A stretch of 45,748 nucleotides of DNA from F23-D06 sp963603365 (lineage in GTDB: Bacteria; Bacteroidota; Bacteroidia; Bacteroidales; WCHB1-69): positions 1 to 45,748 of the forward strand of contig CAVCMI010000018.1 of NCBI GenBank assembly GCA_963603365.1, written 5' to 3'. Position numbers and translations under genes: made by a program. Of this stretch, positions 17,075 to 24,109 are shown one piece after another. The notes under the pieces were generated by a model that searched no databases, was not told the DNA's origin, and saw only the letters and a program-made list of their open reading frames with translations. Each line of letters begins with the position of its first letter. Within the stretch, counting starts at the first letter, position 1.

Positions 17075-18424
17075 TTATTCATTTCCAAGTGTTGCATCCA
17101 GCGAGGCCTTGGCCACCAAATAATTATATACCGACTGTGCAAATGTGAGTTGCGTGCTGATCATCGTCAGTTCGGCATTGTTGAGGTCAAGCCAGGTGTT
17201 GAGCCCCACCTCATATTGCCGTTTGGCGATCTGGTAGGCTTTCTGGGCCTGCTGCATCGTCTCCTTGTCGGAGGCAAAGTCCTCGATGGCCTGTTGCATA
17301 TCGTCAAGATTGCTTTGAATGCTGATGCGGAGATTTTTCTCGGTATCAGTGCGCTGGTCTTTCATGTTCTCAATGTTCAAATCTGTCTGTTTCAGTTTGT
17401 ACGATGTGCTTACCCATGACAAAATCGGCACGTTGAGCGAAAGTGCGACATAAGAGTAGGGGTAATTGTTGAAACTCTGCTTGTCGTCGCCCATTCCGGA
17501 ATACTGGAAACTGCAGGCCAGTGCGAGCGTAGGGCACGAAGAGGCTTTCTGGATTTTCCTTGACTGTTCCAACTGCTTGAGGCTCAAGTCTAACTGACGG
17601 AGAGCCGAATTGTAGGCCAATTGCAAAGTCTGCCCGTCCGGCACCTGCGCACTCTGCACCTCTTGCTCATAGTCGGCCAAACTGCCGTCAAAAATCACCG
17701 GTTCATCGATGTTCAAGCCTAACACCACTTTAAGCCGCATGTAAGAGAGTCGCATGGCCTTGGCTGCTGAAGTGACCTGCGGACGCTGGTTCTGCAGCGC
17801 TACGTCTGAACGCAGTTTCTCGAACTCTGAAACCAACTCTTGCTCATACTGCCGGGTCACCAACTCGTTGCTCGCCTGCATATTGGCATAACTCTTCTGT
17901 AGCACGTCATACGACTGTTTGGCGAGGAGATAGGTGAAATAAGCCTGCTTTACCTGATTGACCATCTCCAGTTTGGACGAACGTGCCGACTCTTGCGCCA
18001 GCTCCACGTCCATAGCAGAGAGCTTGACGGCCGACCATAGCGCAGGTGCCACTACCGGAAGCGACAGGGATATGCCCGTAGAATAAGTATTGTCTTGTCC
18101 GACCTTAAAGCTAACCATCGAGCCGTTCATCTCCATAGCCATCTCCTGCTTCAGCAACGTGCGGTTGTACGATGCCGAAAGAGAAGCGTCCGGGAAAAGG
18201 GCGGCAATCTGTTCTTTCTTGTAGTATTGCTTGATGCTGACATTCCTGTCGGCAATGCGCACCGTGGGCGTTTCTGACAAAGCCATCTCTATGGCTTTGG
18301 ACAGGGAGATGTGGACTGAGTCCGTCTGCCCAAGCACTTTAACGTCCGTCAGCATAAACGCCCCCGTGAGAAGCGTTATGCCAATGAGACCTTTTCCGCA
18401 AAGTCTTTTCATCTCGAATTTCAT
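17075..18424 (-). CDS. TolC-family outer membrane efflux channel
   Basis: The 449-residue protein has an N-terminal signal (LIGITLLTGAFMLTDVKVLG) and two repeats of the TolC helical/strand fold. ISLSKAIEMALSETPTVRIA opens repeat 1. Long helices with heptads follow (KLEMVNQVKQAYFTYLLAKQ), and QTLQLAYNSALRQLDLSLKQ opens repeat 2. The C-terminal YEVGLNTWLDLNNAELTMIS block is typical. It acts as the trimeric outer-membrane duct of the downstream pump. An alternative start is ATG 18412. It is the first gene of the operon; the adaptor follows after 33 nt. A -7 element and a palindrome lie upstream. Confidence 0.92.
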   Translation of the reverse strand: MKFEMKRLCGKGLIGITLLTGAFMLTDVKVLGQTDSVHISLSKAIEMALSETPTVRIADRNVSIKQYYKKEQIAALFPDASLSASYNRTLLKQEMAMEMNGSMVSFKVGQDNTYSTGISLSLPVVAPALWSAVKLSAMDVELAQESARSSKLEMVNQVKQAYFTYLLAKQSYDVLQKSYANMQASNELVTRQYEQELVSEFEKLRSDVALQNQRPQVTSAAKAMRLSYMRLKVVLGLNIDEPVIFDGSLADYEQEVQSAQVPDGQTLQLAYNSALRQLDLSLKQLEQSRKIQKASSCPTLALACSFQYSGMGDDKQSFNNYPYSYVALSLNVPILSWVSTSYKLKQTDLNIENMKDQRTDTEKNLRISIQSNLDDMQQAIEDFASDKETMQQAQKAYQIAKRQYEVGLNTWLDLNNAELTMISTQLTFAQSVYNYLVAKASLDATLGNE

Positions 18425-18499
18425 TATTCTCTTTTATTTGTTCTATATTATTGTCTGTCAGATTTTTATAATAAAAACCCCTTTTCCGTAAACAGGCGG

Positions 18500-18507
18500 C
18501 AAAAGTA
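18500..18507 (-). promoter_or_regulatory. -7 element for tolC operon
   Basis: Minus-strand TACTTTTG matches TAnnTTTG. It lies 75 nt before the tolC ATG and next to a palindrome at 18519-18535. Confidence 0.6.
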
Positions 18508-18518
18508 AGAAAAAATAT

Positions 18519-18535
18519 TGTGTATAAAATACACA
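18519..18535 (-). promoter_or_regulatory. 17-bp palindrome over the -33 region of the efflux promoter
   Basis: TGTGTATAAAATACACA is a perfect inverted repeat with 6-bp arms and a 5-bp centre. It begins 12 bp upstream of the -7 element, so it covers the place where the -33 contact should be. This is the position and size expected of a repressor operator (for example of TetR or MarR type). No regulator gene is adjacent. Confidence 0.5.
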
Positions 18536-18631
18536 CTTTATTTTTTTTGCAATTTGAGAAGATGAACTTTTCTCTATGAAGTTTAAATAGGGATTATATT
18601 TTAGATAAAAAAGATTCCAACTGTCTGAATA

Positions 18632-20467
18632 TCATTTGTTCTGAATATATCGTTCGGCATGGTACGAGGAACGGACAAGGGGTCCGCTTTCCACTTGTGC
18701 AAAGCCTTTCTGCAAAGCCGTCTGTTTATAGGCTTCAAATTGCTGCGGCGTGACATACTCTTTGACGTCAAGATGTTTGAGCGTAGGCTGCAAGTACTGT
18801 CCGATAGTGAGGATGCGGCAGCCGGCGCGGCGCAAGTCGTCCATTGTCTCTTCCACCTCCCGTACGGTTTCTCCGAGACCGGCCATAATGCCGGTTTTTG
18901 CCACAAACCCTTTGTCTGCCACATATTTGAGAACCGAAAGACTACGTTTATAGGTAGCGGCACTGCGTACGGACGGGGTAAGCCGGGACACCGTTTCCAT
19001 ATTGTGGGCCACCACATCAGGATGGGCGTCCAGAACAACGTCGAGGAGTTCTTCCTTGCCTTGGAAGTCAGGGATGAGCACCTCAATGAACACGTCAGGG
19101 TTCAGTTCCCTCACCGCCTTGATGGTCTGTGCCCAGTGGTTTGCACCGAGGTCCGGCAAGTCGTCGCGGTCAACCGACGTGATTACCACATACTTGAGAC
19201 TGAGTGCTTTCACAGACTCGGCGACGTGCTGGGGCTCGAGCGGGTCAAGGGGCAGAGGCCGTCCTGTTTTGGTGTTGCAGAAATGGCAGCAGCGGGTGCA
19301 GATGTCGCCGGCAATCATCACAGTAGCTGTGCCGGCACGCCAGCACTCACCCTTGTTCGGGCAGCGTCCGCTGGTGCAAATCGTATGAAGGGCATGCTCA
19401 TTGAGCACATCCTTGGTGTTCATCCACGACTGGCCGGCATTGAGGTTTATCTTCAGCCATTCAGGTTTGGCCAAGCGGGGACGCGGTCCGAACAGCAGCT
19501 GCAAGAACTGTTCTTGATTGACATTCAAGATTATGCTGCCAAGGTCGATTCCGTTCAGCACCTTTTTCACCGCCTCACGGTCAAAGGGCACGCCTCGCAG
19601 GTGCTGCAGCAGGTCTCGGTCAAGGTCGCCGGTCAGGAAATAGTCGCCCAGCAGGTTTATATGCAGAATAATATCGTTCTTAAGTTCCACGTATGCTTCG
19701 ATTTTGCCGGCATTGGGCAGCCGGAGCGAGCATTTTTTAGTATAGGAGGGGGTATGGCCATATACGAAATCCGGGGCGGCGAGGGTTGCCTCGATGTTGA
19801 AGACCTCCTGCATATCCTTATCGGTCAGTTCGAGCACGCCGTCGCGGCACAGCATCTTGCGCGTATAGGCAATCAGTTCCGGGATTGAGATCTGCAGGAA
19901 CTCGGAGAGGTTGGCCACGCGTTGCCGAACGGAAGCCACTCCTTTGCTCTCCAGTTTCTCGCCCGAGGGGGTCAGGCAGCGGCTCATCTCCGCCATATCC
20001 GTGTCAAAAAGCAGCGAATTGTGCAGAATGCTCCGTTTGTCCATCCTGTAGAAGGCGGCGCCTGCCACCTTGCGTCCGTCCACTTCAATATCATTGCGTC
20101 CCGAAGTAGTGGCATCAATGCCTAACGAGCGGATCACGTCCAGAATACGGGAGATGTACTCCTTGAATGTGTTGTTCACCACCCTTTCTGAGGTGATATA
20201 GGAAAACTGGAGGCAGCCTTTGTCGGAATAGATGCAGCCGCCGCCGCTCTTGCGCCGATAGACTCGTACGTTATGCTGCTTACAATACTCTTCGTTGATC
20301 TCGTTTTGCATTAATTGATTGCGTCCGAGCATCACAGTCGGGTCAACCTGCCAGATGAAAAAATAATCGTCATCAAAATAATTGCGGGCCACATACTCCT
20401 CTACTGCAAAATAAAAAGGCAGCTGGCAATCGCGGTTCTTCAGCGGAGGCAAAAGAATGTATTTCAT
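18632..20467 (-). CDS. lplA-lipA: lipoate-protein ligase A / lipoyl synthase fusion
   Basis: The 611-residue two-enzyme protein has an N-terminal LplA half (about 1-325) with VRVYRRKSGGGCIYSDKG, the SGRNDIEVDG loop and catalytic lysine in RKVAGAAFYR. A short C-terminal LplA-like domain follows. The C-terminal half (about 330-611) is lipoyl synthase. It has the auxiliary-cluster motif CTSGRCPNKGEC (CX4CX5C), the radical-SAM motif CTRCCHFC (CX3CX2C) and the C-terminal RSSYHAE whose serine ligates the auxiliary cluster. LplA attaches octanoate or lipoate to E2/GcvH domains and LipA inserts two sulfurs, so the fusion links attachment and sulfur insertion. No separate lipB is seen. It lies 26 nt after the second ThrE gene. 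Confidence 0.93.
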   Translation of the reverse strand: MKYILLPPLKNRDCQLPFYFAVEEYVARNYFDDDYFFIWQVDPTVMLGRNQLMQNEINEEYCKQHNVRVYRRKSGGGCIYSDKGCLQFSYITSERVVNNTFKEYISRILDVIRSLGIDATTSGRNDIEVDGRKVAGAAFYRMDKRSILHNSLLFDTDMAEMSRCLTPSGEKLESKGVASVRQRVANLSEFLQISIPELIAYTRKMLCRDGVLELTDKDMQEVFNIEATLAAPDFVYGHTPSYTKKCSLRLPNAGKIEAYVELKNDIILHINLLGDYFLTGDLDRDLLQHLRGVPFDREAVKKVLNGIDLGSIILNVNQEQFLQLLFGPRPRLAKPEWLKINLNAGQSWMNTKDVLNEHALHTICTSGRCPNKGECWRAGTATVMIAGDICTRCCHFCNTKTGRPLPLDPLEPQHVAESVKALSLKYVVITSVDRDDLPDLGANHWAQTIKAVRELNPDVFIEVLIPDFQGKEELLDVVLDAHPDVVAHNMETVSRLTPSVRSAATYKRSLSVLKYVADKGFVAKTGIMAGLGETVREVEETMDDLRRAGCRILTIGQYLQPTLKHLDVKEYVTPQQFEAYKQTALQKGFAQVESGPLVRSSYHAERYIQNK

Positions 20468-20493
20468 TGTATCCGTATGTTTAATATGTTGGT

Positions 20494-20961
20494 TTATGTC
20501 CTGTTGTTGTCCTCTTCCTTCGGCTGCGGCAACCGGGGCATCACCAGATTGCCGAAAAGGTTGACGAAAAGAATGCCTACGGCGATGCCGAAACTTATCT
20601 CCACAGCCGTGGAAAAATTGGATATGAAAGCCGTTTTGTCATGATGTGTGAGGGCAATCATAGAAAAATAGAGATTCCTTCCGGGCACTAAGGGGAAGAG
20701 CGTCGGTATCATAAAAACCGTGCTGGGGGCCTTTCTGAAGCGGGCGCACAGCAGGCAGTATATGCCGCCGATGATGGTGGCGGCAATGTTGGAAAGCAGT
20801 TGGTTCGAGTGCGTAAACTGCAGACAGAGCAGCAGTGACAAGGTAGTGAGACCGCCGCCGGTCATGGCAAAAAAGAGATGTTTGGGTTTGACGTGGTAGA
20901 GGATGCCGAAAGCCGCCGTGCCGACACATCCTGCTATCGTGGTGACAAGCAGGCTGTTCAT
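20494..20961 (-). CDS. threonine/serine exporter, ThrE_2 (DUF3815) subunit
   Basis: The 155-residue membrane protein has about four to five hydrophobic segments (LLVTTIAGCVGTAAFGILYH, FFAMTGGGLTTLSLLLCLQ, LLSNIAATIIGGIYCLLCA, ISFGIAVGILFVNLFGNLV). The signature STVFMIPTLFPLVPGRNLYF with the PxxPG element is characteristic of the C-terminal half of ThrE-type exporters, which in Bacteroidota is a separate gene. The start ATG overlaps the stop of the upstream N-terminal-half gene by 4 nt (20958-20961), so the two subunits are translationally coupled. Confidence 0.88.
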   Translation of the reverse strand: MNSLLVTTIAGCVGTAAFGILYHVKPKHLFFAMTGGGLTTLSLLLCLQFTHSNQLLSNIAATIIGGIYCLLCARFRKAPSTVFMIPTLFPLVPGRNLYFSMIALTHHDKTAFISNFSTAVEISFGIAVGILFVNLFGNLVMPRLPQPKEEDNNRT

Positions 20962-21743
20962 AGCGCAATCCTCCCGAACAGCATCGTAGCGACGCCAAGA
21001 CCTAACACAATCATCACCGTAAGCATCAGCGCATGTACCAGTTTGGCGGAGCCTGCCAGCACATCAATGTTTACAAAATCCTGCATGGCATATCCGAACT
21101 TTATACCTGGAATAAGCAGCATGAACACCCCGATGCACACCAGATTCACATTCTGTCCCAATCCGGCAAGCACCAGCAAGTTAGCAATGATTCCGCCGAT
21201 GAACGCCTCCACAATAGTATGCACCATCTGGCTGCTCCCTTTTATGGGATGACGCTCCATAAACATCACGGGGAGGGCAGCGACAGAGGCCGACAGCCCG
21301 TCGCGCAACGAGCCGCCGAAGAAGATGCAGAACGCTGAAGAGCCCAAAACTGCGGCAATGTAATAAAAGACACTGCGGTAAGGCATGACAGACTTCACCT
21401 CCTTCACGCGTTGCGAGGCCTCGTCTAACGTGATGGCGTGGTTGCAGAGATGCCGCGATATGTCGTTCAGTTCCTCAAGGCGCGCCAAGTTGTTGCCGCT
21501 CGACTTGATCCGTCTCATCTGGTGGCAGTACCGTCCGTCTGGGAAACGCACGGAGGCCTGCAACAACGACGCTATGCAGAACACCTCCACATGTTCGGTG
21601 CCGTACGCCTTGCAGATGCGCGTCACCGTGTCTTCCACCCTGCCTACATCTGCCCCGTTAATGAGCAGATGCTCCCCAAGGTCCAAGGCCGTGCGCAAGA
21701 CCTTGTCCATATCTGGCGACATATCAAACTGTTTAATATCCAT
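20958..21743 (-). CDS. threonine/serine exporter, ThrE_1 (DUF1212) subunit
   Basis: About 261 residues from ATG 21743. The cytoplasmic N-terminal part carries the hydrolase-like DUF1212 motif: LLINGADVGRVEDTVTRICK, then SLLQASVRFPDG. About five TM segments follow (FYYIAAVLGSSAFCIFFGG, IIANLLVLAGLGQNVNLVCI, VFMLLIPGIKFGYAMQDF). It partners with the downstream ThrE_2 subunit. The frame stays open to 21905, but that extension is unrelated to the family and lies upstream of the -7 element at 21758-21765. ATG 21722 is a possible alternative start. Confidence 0.88.
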   Translation of the reverse strand: MDIKQFDMSPDMDKVLRTALDLGEHLLINGADVGRVEDTVTRICKAYGTEHVEVFCIASLLQASVRFPDGRYCHQMRRIKSSGNNLARLEELNDISRHLCNHAITLDEASQRVKEVKSVMPYRSVFYYIAAVLGSSAFCIFFGGSLRDGLSASVAALPVMFMERHPIKGSSQMVHTIVEAFIGGIIANLLVLAGLGQNVNLVCIGVFMLLIPGIKFGYAMQDFVNIDVLAGSAKLVHALMLTVMIVLGLGVATMLFGRIAL

Positions 21744-21757
21744 ACTGAACAAAGCGG

Positions 21758-21765
21758 CAAAAATA
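21758..21765 (-). promoter_or_regulatory. -7 element for thrE-lplA/lipA operon
   Basis: Minus-strand TATTTTTG matches TAnnTTTG, 14 nt before ATG 21743. The leader would be very short; with ATG 21722 it would be about 30 nt. Confidence 0.5.
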
Positions 21766-21774
21766 CACTTTATA

Positions 21775-21960
21775 TGGCTATGGACGCATTTTGAGATTCC
21801 ACGCCAGCGCCACCTGCGGTTCTCCATCGTGGAGACGGGGATTCTACAGTCGTCCCATGCGTCCTGAACAATGCGGACGTTGGGCATAAAGCCCTTGTTC
21901 TGCATCTCCGGCGTTCTTATCCTGCATTGGAATTCCGCCGACAGGAAAAGCCTGTGTCAG
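21775..21960 (-). repeat. possible dispersed Bacteroidales intergenic element
   Basis: This segment is open on the minus strand in two frames, with coding-like but non-family text such as DCRIPVSTMENRRWRWRGIS and GFSCRRNSNAG. I recall similar wording in short spurious ORFs from other Bacteroidales genomes, which would fit a dispersed non-coding repeat. It lies between a broken gene and the thrE promoter and appears to have replaced the 3' end of the broken gene. The recollection is unverified. Confidence 0.3.
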
Positions 21961-22271
21961 TGAAGAGGATAGGCGTGTCATCGGAGCCCTTTTCCATTGT
22001 TTTTTTGGTTACGACAGGGGACTCCGTCATCGATTGAATGCTGACCGGTTCCTGCTTGTCGCCATTATAGATGAGTTTTGTCTTTAAGTCGGGAATGTCA
22101 CACGCAAAATTGTCCCCTTTATAATATTCCGCAAACTGAGTTTCCGAGTCCATTCGCCCCGACATTTTCTGTGAATAGGTCAGCCTGCCCTCAAACGAAG
22201 ATTGAGGGGGAAGCATTGATGACCGCTATTGCGGTCATCAGCATGGATGAGAGCAGAATATGTTTCATCAT
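21917..22271 (-). pseudogene. frameshifted and truncated secreted protein gene
   Basis: From ATG 22268 or 22271 the frame encodes a signal peptide (MKHILLSSMLMTAIAVINAS) that stops after about 25 codons. A shifted frame continues as PQSSFEGRLTYSQKMSG and on for about 95 residues to 21917. The break coincides with a run of five C on the minus strand (22206-22210). With four C the two parts join into one secreted protein. FEGRLTYSQKM followed by LIYNGDK resembles the start of DUF4412/GLPGLI-type periplasmic proteins, but it ends far short of a full domain. A -7 element lies at 22334-22341. It could be a pseudogene, a homopolymer switch or a sequencing error. Confidence 0.6.
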
Positions 22272-22333
22272 AGATTAATTATTGTGACTGTTGAGTTTCA
22301 TTGATCGTTTGTTCAGCTCATAGATTCAAGCAG

Positions 22334-22341
22334 CAAAAGTA
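22334..22341 (-). promoter_or_regulatory. -7 element of the frameshifted gene
   Basis: Minus-strand TACTTTTG matches TAnnTTTG, 63-66 nt before the ATGs at 22271/22268. Confidence 0.45.
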
Positions 22342-22452
22342 TAAAAAACATTAGCAGGGTAACAAGAAAACCCGCTTTTTACAACTTTCCAAGTGGAACT
22401 TGTCTCCCATAAAAATAATCTGATTCTTTGTTTTTGTTCACAAAACAAATAT

Positions 22453-22460
22453 TATCTTTG
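22453..22460 (+). promoter_or_regulatory. -7 element for ferredoxin-Nudix pair
   Basis: TATCTTTG matches TAnnTTTG, 48 nt before the ATG at 22508. TTTG copies at 22427-22430 and 22433-22436 are candidate -33 elements, with spacings of 22 and 16 bp. Confidence 0.55.
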
Positions 22461-22507
22461 CCGCATAAAAAAAACAACATCAACAACCCTTACATTATTT
22501 TAACATT

Positions 22508-23353
22508 ATGGCAAAAAGAAAAATCATTCGTATCGATGAAGAGAAATGCAACGGGTGCGGCAAATGCGTACAAGGATGCCACGAGGGTGCGCTACAACTC
22601 ATCGACGGAAAGGCACGTATCGTAAGTGAACTTTACTGCGACGGACTGGGAGCCTGCGTCGGTGACTGCCCTGTGGAGGCCATCACCATAGAAGAACGCG
22701 AGGCTGAGCCCTACAACGAAGAGGCCGTCATGGAACGTATCGCCCCAAAAGGCCACGACACCATCATCGCACACTTGCGCCACCTCAAGGATCATGGCGA
22801 GATGCTCTACTTGCAGCAGGGCGTTCAGTACCTGAAAAACCACGGCATCGCCTTTGACCCGACAGAGGTGTTCGGGGCGGCAAAAGCTTGCGGATGCCCG
22901 GGGTCTGCCGAACGCACTTTTGAGCCTGCCGGCACAAGCGCTTTCGACTGCGCTTCAAACACGGAGGCACGTTCCGAACTGACCCACTGGCCCATCCAAC
23001 TGCACCTGCTCAACCCTCTGTCTGCCTGCTACCGCAATGCCGACGTGCTGCTGGCTGCCGACTGCACCGCGTTCTCTTTAGGGGCATTCCATGCCAAATA
23101 CCTCCGCAACCGCAGACTGGCCATTGCATGTCCCAAACTGGACAGCGACAAAGACTCCTATATTGACAAAATCACCCGCATGATTGACGAAGCCCAGATC
23201 AACACCCTCACCGTGCTCATCATGGAAGTGCCTTGCTGCTCCGGGCTGCTGATGCTCGCCAAGACAGCGGCCGAGAAAGCCACCCGGAGAATCCCGATCC
23301 GTAAAGTCACTGTGGGGCTTCAAGGCAACATTCTGGAAGACATCTGGATCTAA
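22508..23353 (+). CDS. 4Fe-4S dicluster ferredoxin-type protein
   Basis: The 281-residue cytoplasmic protein starts with a bacterial-ferredoxin module. CNGCGKCVQGC (C14, C17, C20, C24) binds one [4Fe-4S] cluster. The second motif CDGLGACVGDCP (C44, C50, C54) has Leu47 where the second cysteine is expected. The remaining 220 residues have no named domain I recognise but hold further conserved-looking cysteines (CGCPG, ACPKLD, VPCCSGL). The electron partner is unknown. A Nudix/winged-helix gene follows after 18 nt, probably in the same transcript. Confidence 0.8.
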   Translation: MAKRKIIRIDEEKCNGCGKCVQGCHEGALQLIDGKARIVSELYCDGLGACVGDCPVEAITIEEREAEPYNEEAVMERIAPKGHDTIIAHLRHLKDHGEMLYLQQGVQYLKNHGIAFDPTEVFGAAKACGCPGSAERTFEPAGTSAFDCASNTEARSELTHWPIQLHLLNPLSACYRNADVLLAADCTAFSLGAFHAKYLRNRRLAIACPKLDSDKDSYIDKITRMIDEAQINTLTVLIMEVPCCSGLLMLAKTAAEKATRRIPIRKVTVGLQGNILEDIWI

Positions 23354-23371
23354 TCTGCGAACATCCTCCCT

Positions 23372-24064
23372 ATGGGCGAAAAAGGAACATACACTTACGA
23401 CTACTGGAGACCGGCAGTCACGGTGGACAATGTGGTGTACAACTTTGACGGAACGCACCTCAACACGCTGCTCATAAGACGTCTCCGTGATCCTTTCAAA
23501 GACAAATGGGCTTTCCCTGGAGGCTTCCTCGAAGAGAACGAAACCATGGAGGAGGCGGCACGGCGAGAACTCAAAGAGGAGACCGGCCTGACACCTCGGC
23601 ATCTGATGGAAGTCGGTGTCTTCAGCGACCTTGACCGCGACCCGCGCGGGCGGGTCATCTCGGTGGCTTATGCCTCAGTGGTGCGCCCCAACCAGACGGC
23701 CGTTGCCGGCGATGACGCCAAAGAAGCCAGATGGTTTCCTGTCACCAATATGCCCGAACTGGCTTTCGACCACGAGCAGATCTTCCGGCAGGCTGCCTGG
23801 TGGCTGAAACTGGGCTTCCTGAATGCACCGATCGCGTTCTTCATGATGAACGACCTGTTCACGCTGCCCGAAATGCAGCGTCTTTACACCGACGTTTACG
23901 GGCACACCTTCGACCGCCGCAATTTCCAGAAAAAGTTCCTCTCCTCCGGCATTCTAACACCAGTGGCCACCGACGGCATAAAAAAAACGGCCCATACCGC
24001 CGCCTATTACCGTTTCAACGAAGGCGGATATGCTAAGTTCCGCGAAAAACAGATGAAGTTTTAA
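23372..24064 (+). CDS. Nudix hydrolase with C-terminal winged helix (NrtR-like)
   Basis: The 230-residue protein has a Nudix domain at about 10-150 and a winged-helix domain at about 160-225 (LPEMQRLYTDVYGHTFDRRN and FQKKFLSSGIL, with the recognition helix around NFQKKF). The Nudix box GFLEENETMEEAARRELKEE with TGL is intact (GX5EX7REUXEEXGU), so ADP-ribose or related nucleotide hydrolysis is possible. Proteins of this architecture include NrtR, a repressor of NAD genes, and active hybrids. No NAD or pentose genes lie beside it, so its regulon is unknown. It ends 45 nt from the convergent TMTC-like gene; the small hairpin GGAGA-GTGT-TCTCC (24097-24110) lies between them. Confidence 0.88.
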   Translation: MGEKGTYTYDYWRPAVTVDNVVYNFDGTHLNTLLIRRLRDPFKDKWAFPGGFLEENETMEEAARRELKEETGLTPRHLMEVGVFSDLDRDPRGRVISVAYASVVRPNQTAVAGDDAKEARWFPVTNMPELAFDHEQIFRQAAWWLKLGFLNAPIAFFMMNDLFTLPEMQRLYTDVYGHTFDRRNFQKKFLSSGILTPVATDGIKKTAHTAAYYRFNEGGYAKFREKQMKF

Positions 24065-24109
24065 AACCACAATCCTAATCAAGGATGCCTCAATCTGGAG
24101 AGTGTTCTC

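Noticed and set aside
18659..19888. 409-codon open frame on the plus strand
   Set aside because: Antisense to the lipA half of the fusion gene; no domain recognisable.
20494..21743. ThrE exporter broken into two pieces by mutation
   Set aside because: A two-gene form with ATGA overlap is normal in this phylum; both parts are complete.
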